In this document: piece by piece, positions 37,219-45,559 of the stretch
Position numbering within the stretch: position 1 is the first letter of the stretch
Layout: each line of letters begins with the position of its first letter
Origin: Victivallales bacterium
GTDB lineage: Bacteria > Verrucomicrobiota > Lentisphaeria > Oligosphaerales > Oligosphaeraceae
Length of the DNA: 45,559 bases
Assembly: GCA_017548425.1 (NCBI GenBank)
Contig: JAFZAB010000020.1
Coordinates: forward strand, 1-45,559
Direction of reading: 5' to 3'
Position numbers and translations under genes: made by a program
The notes under the pieces: generated by a model
What the model was told of the DNA's origin: nothing
The model's database searches: none
Seen by the model: only the letters and a program-made list of their open reading frames with translations

Positions 37219-38403
37219 TCAAGCATTTGGATTGCCCAAAAATCCCTGCGAGAAGAAGACAGGCTTGTAGTCGGCCTCGACCAGACAACGCGTGGCCGTT
37301 TCCAGCCGTTTCATGTGGTCCGGCAGATAGTTGCCGTAATACGGGAAAGTGTATTGCTCATGGCTCCCCACGCCTAGAATTTCCGTGCCGCGCTCTTCGT
37401 TGCGTTTGATCGCTTCAGCGTATTTTTTCGGTATCTCCGCCAACGGCGTCAAATTGCAAAGGACGGTGTTGTGGAAGAAACAGATGCCGAGCTGCGGGTC
37501 GTAATAGACGATGTTCTTGTCCATGAAGTCCTTTTCCTCCTGCATGCCGTAGTGCATGGCGAGGCCGGACAGTTCATTGCCGCAATCCACGCCTGACAGG
37601 CTCCGTTTTTCCACGGTCTTCATGTCGCCGCCGCGTTGACGGTCCTCCAGACTCGGCCCGCCCATGACGCGCAGGCGGAAGTTGTTGCTGTAGGCGGTCA
37701 CGCCGCGGCGAATTGCCTCCTGTGCGACGGCCGGATGCACATTCGCCCAATGGATGACGACAGGGGCGATGAAACTCTTCGGCCCGGCAAAACGCTCTAT
37801 CTCCTTCTGCACCATGTCCCAATGCCTGCCGAACGTTTCCGCTGTCGCTTCCGCGTAGGGGCGGTCCGGAAATTCGCTGTAGGCATGGAAGGAGAATTTC
37901 AGCCAGTCGGAATTGTCTTCGAATTCGGACTTCCAGATCGCAGGCATGTCTTTCAGGTCAAAAGGATCATGGTCGTTGTGATAGAACGAGTTGAGCGTGA
38001 CTTTCAGGCCGTATTGGTCATGGATTTTCTTCAATCCCGCCAGATAGAAATGGTCGAACGCCTTCTTCGGACGCTGTTTGGAAAGATCCGTGAAGAGGAA
38101 GCTATGATCGTCGATGAAGAAGTTGAAGCGTTTGAACGACTTTTTATCCCATACAAGCGTAAGTTCCTGTGAATACGTTCCATACGGTGTTACAACGGAC
38201 GCTTTCACAGGATTGACGCGCTGCGTTAGTTCGACTTCCGCTGCAAAACGCCTTCCTTCCATGACGGCGGGCTGGCCGTTGACCGTCACGGGCCATCCAC
38301 CTTCGCTGATGCCTTCGACTGTCACTTTCAGCGACTTCCGGCCTTCCTTGCCGTGGTTGTGGTTCAAAATGGCGCCTTGGCGGTAATTCGTGATTTCGAT
38401 CAT
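37219..38403 (-). CDS. Polysaccharide-deacetylase-like (NodB-fold) protein with N-terminal beta domain
   Basis: A 394-residue protein without signal peptide. Residues 1-85 are an Ig-like or beta domain (VTVEGISEGGWPVTVNGQP). From about residue 88 a NodB-like barrel is suggested by FNFFIDDHSFLF (the Asp-Asp/His pair expected at metal motif 1), LKFSFHAYSEFPDRPY (an H-x-Y at motif 2, unlike the usual HTxxH) and FIAPVVIHWANVHPAV. Later VGSHEQYTFPYYGNY adds another His. The family resemblance to polysaccharide deacetylases is moderate and motif 2 is altered, so enzymatic activity is uncertain. It lies 28 bp downstream of the GH36 gene on the same strand and probably shares its operon. Confidence 0.55.
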   Translation of the reverse strand: MIEITNYRQGAILNHNHGKEGRKSLKVTVEGISEGGWPVTVNGQPAVMEGRRFAAEVELTQRVNPVKASVVTPYGTYSQELTLVWDKKSFKRFNFFIDDHSFLFTDLSKQRPKKAFDHFYLAGLKKIHDQYGLKVTLNSFYHNDHDPFDLKDMPAIWKSEFEDNSDWLKFSFHAYSEFPDRPYAEATAETFGRHWDMVQKEIERFAGPKSFIAPVVIHWANVHPAVAQEAIRRGVTAYSNNFRLRVMGGPSLEDRQRGGDMKTVEKRSLSGVDCGNELSGLAMHYGMQEEKDFMDKNIVYYDPQLGICFFHNTVLCNLTPLAEIPKKYAEAIKRNEERGTEILGVGSHEQYTFPYYGNYLPDHMKRLETATRCLVEADYKPVFFSQGFLGNPNA

Positions 38404-38431
38404 GAGTTGTTCCTTTGTTGCTGTTATTTAA

Positions 38432-40549
38432 TCATTTAAGTTTATATTGCATGACGACAGCCGTGGCGGCTTTCGATTCGATGGTCAACCCTCCCATGAT
38501 TTCCGCCCCGCTCATATTCCTTATGGTTTCCTTTTCCTTGTCACGGTTCCAAATACTATACGTTTTTTCCGGAATCAAGCCGCGCGGCATGACATGCACG
38601 CTGCCGTCTTCGCGGAAATAGGCGATAATGATGCCGTATTCGCCTCTATGGAACTGTATGGCCATCGGATTGCGGCTCTTGCCTGCATACGCCGTCAGCG
38701 GATAATAGTCATCATCCAGATATTCAACGAAAAACCGCCATTCCTTCAAGGCTTCCTTCAGCTTTTCTGCTCCTGCTTCGTCGCCTGCGCCCACGCCGAT
38801 GCTATTGCCGATGTGGGAGCGCACGTCATACAACGACAGATTCGCGAATCCCGTCCCCCAGTAGGGAATCCAAGAGGCACATCCAAATGTCTGGCATTGA
38901 GCACTTTCAATATCCGCCCAGAAATCGGAGCGTGTATGGAGGAAGGCGTAGCGCAACGTTTCCAGATCATAGCGCATGCCACCGCTCGCGCAAGCGTCAA
39001 TGAACATGTTTGGATGACATTTCAGCAATTCGGAGAAGACGCGCAAATAGCCGTCGGTATAATGGTTTTCCGTTATGCCCGTGCGTGGGCAGCCCAGTCG
39101 TTCCGCCTCCTTCGCGTCCCATGCCGTCCAATATAGCCCCGGAAACATGTTGAAATCCTGCCGATACTGATCAACGCCGTGCTCCGTGATGACTTTGTCC
39201 AGCATGTCAACGACGTAATCTACGGCGGATGGATCTGCATAATTCACGAGAAGCGTCGTGCCGACAGGCACTTTCGTGTCATCGACAGCCTTTCCATCCG
39301 CCCCCAAGGCGATGACCCTTCCAGCCAAATCTTTCGCCGCCTTCGTTCCCGCCACAATCCGTTCAGGCTCAAGCCATAACGCAAATTGTAGATTTTCTCC
39401 ATGCGCGGCATCGCTCAACGGCTTCAGGCCGTTTGGATAGTTTTCTTTCTTGACGAACCAGTTGCCTGTGAACGGCCAGTCATGACCTTCCATGTCATAC
39501 CAACCCGCGTCTTTGTTGAATTTGTCCAGAAGTTTCGTCACGCCGGTCTTTTTATACAGTTCGAACGCCGCCAGATCGCCTGCTTCGGTAGGGGCGTCCG
39601 GACAGATCAAAGCGTTGGTCCGAGGAAGAGGAGCCTTTTGATAGCGACAGAGATTGTCTTGTTTCAACCAGCGGCGGTATTTATTCTGCCCGTCCAGCCA
39701 ATCGCCTTTGTAGAACATTAGGACAACACCCGGAAAACGCACGGATTCATGCGGTTGCAGCACAAAATCCGTGTGATGCTGCCCGCCTGTCATGCGGACG
39801 CCGTCCGCTTCCTTTGTAAAATCGACCTTCCAATTGCCCTGCCAGTTCAATACGGCGATCACGCCCGTATTTGTCGTGGCGTTTTCCAGATTGAAACATG
39901 GCATGTAGTCGCTCGTGCATTTGCCGTTCGTGACGGCGTAACTGGCGGTGCCGTCCAGCCGTTGGCAGAGCGGCTCGAAATCCGTGAAGGAACATGTGCT
40001 TCCACGCACGGCATGAAGCACATACGCTCCTGCCTGATGGTCGATGACTTCATCGATGGCTCGCAGATTCTGGATGCGCGGCGACTGTCCATCCTGTACA
40101 TTGGTCAGAACAGCATCATATTCAATGACGGAATATCCTCGATAATGAGTCAGCGTTACATCCAACTGTAGGGGAAATTCTTTGCAACGGCATCTTACAA
40201 GATCGCTCCAACGCGTTTGAGCCGCCGTCGGTTTATCCTGATGGTCATTGTACAACATACCTGATGGGCCCGACAATACCCATGTCAGCTCGTCGGAGGA
40301 TTTGCCGTCAACTAAAAAATGCACAGGCAGGAATTTAGGATCGTAAAGATACTCCATTTCGGTAAACCGTTTATTAGCCAGAGACCGCAAAAGTAAGAAT
40401 TTCGGGCGACTAAGATACTTCAAAAGGGCAAGCTGACTGTCATCCAAATGTTCTTGCCAATATATGTCATTCGCAGTATCCACTTTTCTGCATCCACTCA
40501 ATACCGTCATCGCCAAAACCGCTGAAAGAAACGAACCGCGAATGTTCAT
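38432..40549 (-). CDS. GH36-type alpha-galactosidase lipoprotein
   Basis: A 705-residue protein starting at 40549, where AGGAG precedes the ATG and a lipoprotein signal begins (lipobox L17-S-G-C20). The open frame extends 27 codons further without a signal and is rejected. The N-terminal beta-sandwich is followed by a barrel with family marks: DAGWYDMEGHDWPFTGNW (substrate-binding Asp/Trp), FALWLEPERI, the nucleophile Asp in YRQDFNMFPG (about residue 464), CASGGMRYDLETL and the acid/base Asp in RSDFWADIE (about residue 541). GH36 enzymes remove alpha-galactose, or alpha-GalNAc in some members. Surface anchoring fits digestion of external glycans. It follows the helicase gene by 22 bp but is functionally unrelated. 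Confidence 0.9.
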   Translation of the reverse strand: MNIRGSFLSAVLAMTVLSGCRKVDTANDIYWQEHLDDSQLALLKYLSRPKFLLLRSLANKRFTEMEYLYDPKFLPVHFLVDGKSSDELTWVLSGPSGMLYNDHQDKPTAAQTRWSDLVRCRCKEFPLQLDVTLTHYRGYSVIEYDAVLTNVQDGQSPRIQNLRAIDEVIDHQAGAYVLHAVRGSTCSFTDFEPLCQRLDGTASYAVTNGKCTSDYMPCFNLENATTNTGVIAVLNWQGNWKVDFTKEADGVRMTGGQHHTDFVLQPHESVRFPGVVLMFYKGDWLDGQNKYRRWLKQDNLCRYQKAPLPRTNALICPDAPTEAGDLAAFELYKKTGVTKLLDKFNKDAGWYDMEGHDWPFTGNWFVKKENYPNGLKPLSDAAHGENLQFALWLEPERIVAGTKAAKDLAGRVIALGADGKAVDDTKVPVGTTLLVNYADPSAVDYVVDMLDKVITEHGVDQYRQDFNMFPGLYWTAWDAKEAERLGCPRTGITENHYTDGYLRVFSELLKCHPNMFIDACASGGMRYDLETLRYAFLHTRSDFWADIESAQCQTFGCASWIPYWGTGFANLSLYDVRSHIGNSIGVGAGDEAGAEKLKEALKEWRFFVEYLDDDYYPLTAYAGKSRNPMAIQFHRGEYGIIIAYFREDGSVHVMPRGLIPEKTYSIWNRDKEKETIRNMSGAEIMGGLTIESKAATAVVMQYKLK

Positions 40550-40571
40550 GGTCTGCATCTCCTGATACCTG

Positions 40572-43175
40572 TTATTCAAACAGTTGCAACTGGACTGGCT
40601 TGCCGTCTTCCGTAGAAGGCATCTGGACATGCGCGCTCAATTCGGGCGTCGTCTTCACGTCCGCCGCCAAGGCGTTGTAGTCCGTCAACGTCAGATTCTC
40701 CACGACGCCGTCGCGTTCGAAGCCTCGCCGCATCCGCGTGAACATGCGATTGTCCGAACGTTCCGTCAAATGCTCCAAATCACCGACGACGACCATTTCA
40801 CGGCGGCTTCGTGTATGCGTCACGTTCACGCGGTTCGCGTCGTTCACAAAGCCGATGCCATGTTCGCCCGAACGGACGTAGGACACGATCACGACATCGC
40901 TTTCGCCGCCTTGGAAGCTATCGACGGTTGATATCCGATCATGCGTAAACTTCTCCCATTCAACTTCATCCACATCTTCCGGCCGATTCAGCCGCATCAT
41001 CGTGCGGATCAGTTTCGCCTGCCGCCTGTACGGCGTGATCAGACAGACTTCATCCCTTGAATATTGTTTTACAAACGACAGCATCAATGATGTGCAGACC
41101 ACCGCCTCCGCATAGTTTTCGTAGCCTGGCTGGAAGCCTTCCAGTCGCAACTGTTCATGGCGCAACCAGTCTGGAAGGCTGGACGTGCTCAAAAATTTCA
41201 GTGTCTGCGGCGGATATTTCGCTTCGCGCTCTTTGTAGGACAGCTTGTAGTATTCCGCCGCGCCGTTCGTCATAACTTGCGCATCGTAAAATAATTGCGA
41301 TGAGAAATGCATAAGCCGCGGATTCTGGCAGCGGTAGCATGTTTTCAGCATGATGACAGGGAACTTCCGGCAGTCCTGCAACCAGCCCATGAAGCCGCCG
41401 CCGATAAAATACCGTTGAAATTGCGTCAGTTCATGTTCTTCTTCCAATTGTTTCCACACGACTTCCGATAGCGGGAATGGCGGCAGCTGCTTCGGATCAC
41501 CGAAGAAGAAGGCTCGTTTTGCAAGACACACGCAGGAAAGGACTTCCGTACTTCCGGACATACCTGCTTCATCGAAGACGATAACATCGAACAGCCCTTC
41601 CTCCGCGATACGCGTGGCTAGAATTGGCGACCGCAGGATACCGATGTGCGTTCCTGCATGGATTTCACATTGCGACTTTTTTGCTTTCGCTGTAAAATGG
41701 CTGAAAAGCGTTGCGTCGCCGGACCAGCAGCGTTCCGCGACATCGCTACGGATGGACTCTTTCGTGGCCGCATGACGTAGCAACGGTAGATCGAATAGAC
41801 GGCGGCAGATGTTGTCAACAGCCGTGTTGGAAGGCGCCGTTACAAGAATCCGCAGATGGCGTTTTGCCAGTTCGCGGACAACCTGCTCTAAAACCGACGT
41901 CTTACCTGTTCCAGGCGGACCTTGCACAAGAACGACGGCGTTTCGCATGTCCAGACAGGCCCGCAAGGCTCTGGCCTGTTGCATGTCCAATGTCGGATAA
42001 TCTTCCGCAACTTCCTCCGCCGGATAGAAATACGGCAACGGCATGATACCCAGCATGCCGCGAAGAGCCAACTGGCCGGTCATCGCACGATCCTGCGTCG
42101 TGTCGCGAAGCATATTCACGACTTTCGTCACGTAGCCTTGCGGGCTCTTGCGTGGCTTGCCGCGAAGATTGCTGTCAATAGGCAGGGCAGGGCTTCCATC
42201 CCATGAAATCGTTCCAATGAAGGCTGATTCATCCAATACGTCAACGGTGAAACTGCCCGCCGTTGCCTTCGGCATGCCTGCCGGATATAGTTCCAGACGG
42301 CTGCCTTCACGCAATGGAATTGACAAATCTTTTGGCAACGGCAACTGTACAACCTCCATGCCGTCATGGAAGGGAACGATGACTTTCGCTCCGTCAAACG
42401 ACAGCTCGAACGTCTCTTCGCAGCGAAGCAGACGCGTCTCCGTCTCGCACAAAAGCTCCAAATCACGCTTCACTTCCCAATCGCCACGGATAGGGAGAGC
42501 GCCTTCCAATGCGCCTTCCGAATTGGCGGCTGTCGTGGCATTGACTGGCGAATCGTCATCAAACGTGAATGCCAACTGGGCATCTCGTTCATCCTGCGCC
42601 ATTTCCGACAACACTTTCGCCATCAACTCTTTATATAGGCCTGTTCGCCGAATAAGTTTTTTCGCCGTTTTGCTTGGCTGTGTTTCCTGCAATTCCTTCA
42701 ACGCGGCTTTGATGTATTCTTTCTTGACCGTATTCAAATCCATCTGCGGATAGTCACGTTTGATAATTTTCGCGACGGCGGACATGACTTCCACCTTTTC
42801 GCCTTCGGATTCCTCTGGTAGCGTCGCGGTGATTTCAATGGAATCGCCGAATACGATGGCGCCATCTTTGAAGCCAAGCCGCTGGATGACGCTTTTATCT
42901 GCCGTTTCCAAAAGTAGCGACGGACATTGCCCTTCGGCATCCCATGACAGGCATGCCACGCGATGGGCGTCTTTGTCTTTTTCAGGCGGAATCAGTGTCG
43001 TCTCGCCAATTTTCAAGCCTTCTGCTGGAACGGCGAACGGCAACGGCTGGCAGGCCTCCTCCCACATGCGGAAGAATTTCTCGCCTGTGGCTGAGGCGGC
43101 GCCACGACCGAGCCGTCGGAACAACTCGGCAAAATACTGTTCTAGTTTTTCTATCTCGCCAGCGCTGTTGAACAT
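40572..43175 (-). CDS. SF1B helicase (Upf1/Dna2/IGHMBP2-like)
   Basis: An 867-residue protein if started at 43175, where AGAGG lies 8 bases upstream (a longer frame begins at 43253). The first 390 residues have no clear domain apart from a beta-barrel-like region around 275-360. The helicase core follows: Q motif LDMQQARALRACL, Walker A GPPGTGKTS (about 423), TAPSNTAVD (Ia), FDEAGMSGSTE (II, about 536), GDPKQLPPF (III), LKTCYRC (IV), DSFQGGESDVVIVSYVRS (V) and VNVTHTRSRREMVVVGD (VI; Thr where most have Ala). These proteins unwind DNA or RNA. Alone and without nuclease domain, it does not look like a typical defence gene. Its C-terminus ends in the QLQLFE type seen in clamp-binding tails, so a beta-clamp contact is possible. 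Confidence 0.87.
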   Translation of the reverse strand: MFNSAGEIEKLEQYFAELFRRLGRGAASATGEKFFRMWEEACQPLPFAVPAEGLKIGETTLIPPEKDKDAHRVACLSWDAEGQCPSLLLETADKSVIQRLGFKDGAIVFGDSIEITATLPEESEGEKVEVMSAVAKIIKRDYPQMDLNTVKKEYIKAALKELQETQPSKTAKKLIRRTGLYKELMAKVLSEMAQDERDAQLAFTFDDDSPVNATTAANSEGALEGALPIRGDWEVKRDLELLCETETRLLRCEETFELSFDGAKVIVPFHDGMEVVQLPLPKDLSIPLREGSRLELYPAGMPKATAGSFTVDVLDESAFIGTISWDGSPALPIDSNLRGKPRKSPQGYVTKVVNMLRDTTQDRAMTGQLALRGMLGIMPLPYFYPAEEVAEDYPTLDMQQARALRACLDMRNAVVLVQGPPGTGKTSVLEQVVRELAKRHLRILVTAPSNTAVDNICRRLFDLPLLRHAATKESIRSDVAERCWSGDATLFSHFTAKAKKSQCEIHAGTHIGILRSPILATRIAEEGLFDVIVFDEAGMSGSTEVLSCVCLAKRAFFFGDPKQLPPFPLSEVVWKQLEEEHELTQFQRYFIGGGFMGWLQDCRKFPVIMLKTCYRCQNPRLMHFSSQLFYDAQVMTNGAAEYYKLSYKEREAKYPPQTLKFLSTSSLPDWLRHEQLRLEGFQPGYENYAEAVVCTSLMLSFVKQYSRDEVCLITPYRRQAKLIRTMMRLNRPEDVDEVEWEKFTHDRISTVDSFQGGESDVVIVSYVRSGEHGIGFVNDANRVNVTHTRSRREMVVVGDLEHLTERSDNRMFTRMRRGFERDGVVENLTLTDYNALAADVKTTPELSAHVQMPSTEDGKPVQLQLFE

Positions 43176-43385
43176 GATAAGGCCTCTGCGCATGCCATGG
43201 TTGTTTTGATAAAATATACTCCTTTTCCGCGAGTAATCCACAACAATCATCAATTAGTACGGCAAAACCTGCCTGAGTAAAATTAATTTTATAAAAATCT
43301 CCGCCGCCTAGTTGCCTCTTTTGTTTTACCACTATATTAAAGAAAATAGCTACTTGCCCTCCGTTTGAACCTTCTGGAAAACACC

Positions 43386-45559
43386 ATGCCCACACCATTC
43401 GTCCATCTCCATACCCATAGCGATTTCAGCCTGCTGGACGGCACCGCCAAAATCGAAGCCATGCTCGGCAAATGCAAAGATTTCGGCATGCCCGCGCTCG
43501 CCATCACCGACCATGGCAACATGAGCGGTTGCTACGAACTCTCCACGCTCGCTCCGAACTTTGAAGTCAATCCCATCATGGGCTGTGAATTCTATGTCGC
43601 GCCCGGCTGCTATACCGACAAGAATGCCAATCAACGGCACCATCAAGGCTTTCATCTTGTCTGTCTTGCAGAGACTTACAAAGGCTACCAGAACATGTGC
43701 CATCTGAACGAAGAGGCCTGGATCCGCGGCTACTACTATCATCCGCGAATCGACAAAGACCTTCTCCGCAAGTATCATGAAGACGTCATCTGCCTTTCGG
43801 CGTGCATTTCCGGTGAAATCCCGCGCAAGTTTCTCGATGGCGACGAAAAAGGCGCCATTCTCGCCATAGAGGAATACGCCTCCATCTTCGGCGACAACAA
43901 TTTCTTTATCGAAATCCAGAACCACGGCATCAAGGAAGAGGCCGAAGCCTCCAAATTCCTGATTGAAATCGCCAAAAAGAAAGGCATCCCGCTTGTCGTC
44001 ACAAACGATTCGCATTACCTGCTTAAGGAACACAAAGAGGCTCATGAAGTGTTCCTCTGCATCGGTACGCAGAAGACCATGAAAGATCCCAATCGCATGC
44101 GTTTCGACGGCGACGGCATCTGGTTCAAAGATTCAGACGAAATGGCCGCGCTCTTCCCCGACCTGCCGGAAGCCATGTCCAATACGGTTGAGATTGCCAA
44201 ACGTTGTAACGTCCATCTGCCAACCGTCGATGACAAGCCGCCCGCCAACCACTATCCGGAATATCCCGTTCCGGAAGGTACCGATCGTGAGCAGTATCTT
44301 CGCGAAATCTGCGAACAAGGCATTCCCGAACGGTACGGCTTTGATCCATATGCGAAGGAGTTCACGCCTGAACAAAAGGTCATCATCGACCGCATGAACT
44401 ATGAAATCGGCATCATCAAGAAGACGAAATTCATCAGCTACTTCCTGGTCGTGTGGGACTTCCTGAACTACGGCCACAGAGTCGGCGTGCCGCTCGGGCC
44501 GGGCCGTGGTTCGGGCGCAGGTTCCATCGTCGCCTATCTGATGCATATCACGGACATTGATCCTATCCGCTATGGTCTTCTGTTCGAACGTTTTCTGAAT
44601 CCTGAACGCGTCAGTCCTCCGGATTTTGACATCGACCTGTGCGAACGCCGCCGCCATGTCGTTATCGAATACGTCCGCGAAAAGTACGGCGCTCCAAACG
44701 TTGTGCAGATCGGCACGTTCGGAACATTGAAGGCGAAGGCCGTCATCAAAGACGTCGCCCGCGCCTTAGGCATGACGTTTGAGCAGGGCAACCGCCTTTG
44801 CAAGCTTGTTCCGGCGGATCCGAAAATGACGCTTGCCAAAGCCTATGACGGCAGCGATGAAATCAAACAGCTTGTTGATAACGATCCTGAATACAAGGAG
44901 TTGTGGAAATTTGCAAAGGTTCTGGAAGGCCTGAACCGCAACATGTCCATTCATGCGGCTGGCGTCATCATCTGCGACATGCCGGTCGCGGAAGTCGCCC
45001 CCATCTCCAAAGGCGCCAGCGACGAACCGACGACGCAGTTCTCCGCCGTCCCCTGCGAGCATCTCGGCCTGCTGAAGATGGACTTCCTCGGCCTCCGCAC
45101 GCTCACAATCATCCAAGATACACTCGACCTTATCGAAAAGTCGCGCGGCATCAAGCTCAAATCGTCTGAAATTCCAATCGACGACGCCAAGACGTTCCAA
45201 TTGCTCAACAAAGGCGACACGATCGCCGTCTTCCAGCTTGAATCGACAGGCATGCAGCAGCTCTGCCGCCAGTTCGGTGTGGAAAAGATTGAGCACATCA
45301 TCGCTCTGATCGCCCTCTACCGTCCAGGCCCGATGCAGTTCATGCAGAATTTCATTGACCGCAAGGCGGGACGCGAAAGTTGCGACTACGACGTGCCAGT
45401 CATGGAAAATCTTCTCTCCGAGACATTTGGCATCATGCTCTATCAGGAGCAGATCATGCAGGTGGCGCAAGCCGTCGCAGGCTTCACGCTTGGTTCTGCG
45501 GACATCCTCCGCCGTGCTATCGGTAAGAAGAAAATCAAGCTCATGGAATCCATGTACGC
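43386..45559 (+). CDS. dnaE: DNA polymerase III alpha subunit (5' part, runs off window)
   Basis: The frame is open from the ATG at 43386 to the last base, giving 724 residues of a protein that is usually 1100-1200. The N-terminal PHP domain starts at once: FVHLHTHSDFSLLDG and ALAITDHGNMSG, with the metal-binding His residues mostly retained, so some PHP proofreading or structural role is possible. The palm follows: LGPGRGSGAGSIVAYL (44492-44539) and PDFDIDLCERRR with the catalytic D-x-D (44621-44656). Then NMSIHAAGVIIC and IALIALYRPGPMQFM. It is divergent from the helicase gene across 210 bp containing A+T-rich, promoter-like stretches. Confidence 0.97.
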   Translation, partial: MPTPFVHLHTHSDFSLLDGTAKIEAMLGKCKDFGMPALAITDHGNMSGCYELSTLAPNFEVNPIMGCEFYVAPGCYTDKNANQRHHQGFHLVCLAETYKGYQNMCHLNEEAWIRGYYYHPRIDKDLLRKYHEDVICLSACISGEIPRKFLDGDEKGAILAIEEYASIFGDNNFFIEIQNHGIKEEAEASKFLIEIAKKKGIPLVVTNDSHYLLKEHKEAHEVFLCIGTQKTMKDPNRMRFDGDGIWFKDSDEMAALFPDLPEAMSNTVEIAKRCNVHLPTVDDKPPANHYPEYPVPEGTDREQYLREICEQGIPERYGFDPYAKEFTPEQKVIIDRMNYEIGIIKKTKFISYFLVVWDFLNYGHRVGVPLGPGRGSGAGSIVAYLMHITDIDPIRYGLLFERFLNPERVSPPDFDIDLCERRRHVVIEYVREKYGAPNVVQIGTFGTLKAKAVIKDVARALGMTFEQGNRLCKLVPADPKMTLAKAYDGSDEIKQLVDNDPEYKELWKFAKVLEGLNRNMSIHAAGVIICDMPVAEVAPISKGASDEPTTQFSAVPCEHLGLLKMDFLGLRTLTIIQDTLDLIEKSRGIKLKSSEIPIDDAKTFQLLNKGDTIAVFQLESTGMQQLCRQFGVEKIEHIIALIALYRPGPMQFMQNFIDRKAGRESCDYDVPVMENLLSETFGIMLYQEQIMQVAQAVAGFTLGSADILRRAIGKKKIKLMESMY

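Noticed and set aside
40572..43175. Upf1-like helicase as part of a defence system
   Set aside because: No nuclease, methylase, PLD or other defence partner is adjacent; neighbours are a glycosidase and dnaE.

Overview
The window looks like chromosomal DNA of a PVC-superphylum bacterium, most likely Lentisphaerota (Victivallales-like). This is inferred from gene content: OPT-like multi-pass proteins next to FtsX/LolD-type ABC genes, a sulfatase, exported GH76 and GH36 glycosidases, a Tat-exported Gfo/Idh/MocA oxidoreductase, a DUF481 porin-like protein and Rpn-type PD-(D/E)XK proteins. No rRNA is present, so the assignment is moderate. I saw no rRNA, tRNA, CRISPR array or intact insertion sequence. 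Genes are dense on both strands, and only one gap exceeds 300 bp.

Layout. (1) Bases 1-9036: a plus-strand operon for an envelope ABC system: a truncated large FtsX-like permease, two OPT-like membrane proteins (the second with a roughly 370-residue hydrophilic coiled-coil insert), a compact FtsX permease, a LolD/MacB-type ATPase and a lipoprotein. (2) 9078-11634: a sulfatase converging on an exported GH76 enzyme. (3) 11932-19666: priA facing a plus-strand run of an exported glycerophosphodiester phosphodiesterase, mutL and an exported phosphodiester glycosidase, then a PfkB sugar kinase. (4) 19786-21018: argJ. (5) 21050-25984: the most unusual segment. A winged-helix protein, a divergent tubulin/FtsZ-like GTPase and a Ser/Thr kinase form a minus-strand cluster. 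Opposite them is an Hsp70-like ATPase. Between the two arms lies a 437-bp A+T-rich gap full of palindromes and short repeats. The order repeat region, winged-helix gene, tubulin gene matches tubC-tubR-tubZ of type III plasmid partition systems, here with a kinase and an Hsp70 added. (6) 26016-31361: tgt, a Tat-exported oxidoreductase, a DUF481 protein, and an Rpn-type nuclease followed by a duplicated copy of its own tail. (7) 31513-37064: an RRM RNA-binding protein, a gamma-glutamyl-type amidotransferase, a metallo-beta-lactamase-fold hydrolase, a SAM methyltransferase and a large uncharacterised protein. (8) 37219-45559: a deacetylase-like protein, a GH36 lipoprotein, an Upf1/Dna2-type helicase, and divergently the first part of dnaE, which runs off the window.

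The carbohydrate genes (sulfatase, GH76, phosphodiester glycosidase, GH36, deacetylase-like, oxidoreductase) fit a glycan-degrading life. The replication and repair genes (priA, mutL, helicase, dnaE) and argJ and tgt are housekeeping. The tubulin/winged-helix/kinase/Hsp70 block is visibly more A+T-rich than its surroundings and is the best candidate for a new system. Functional statements rest on motifs read by eye; no database search was possible.
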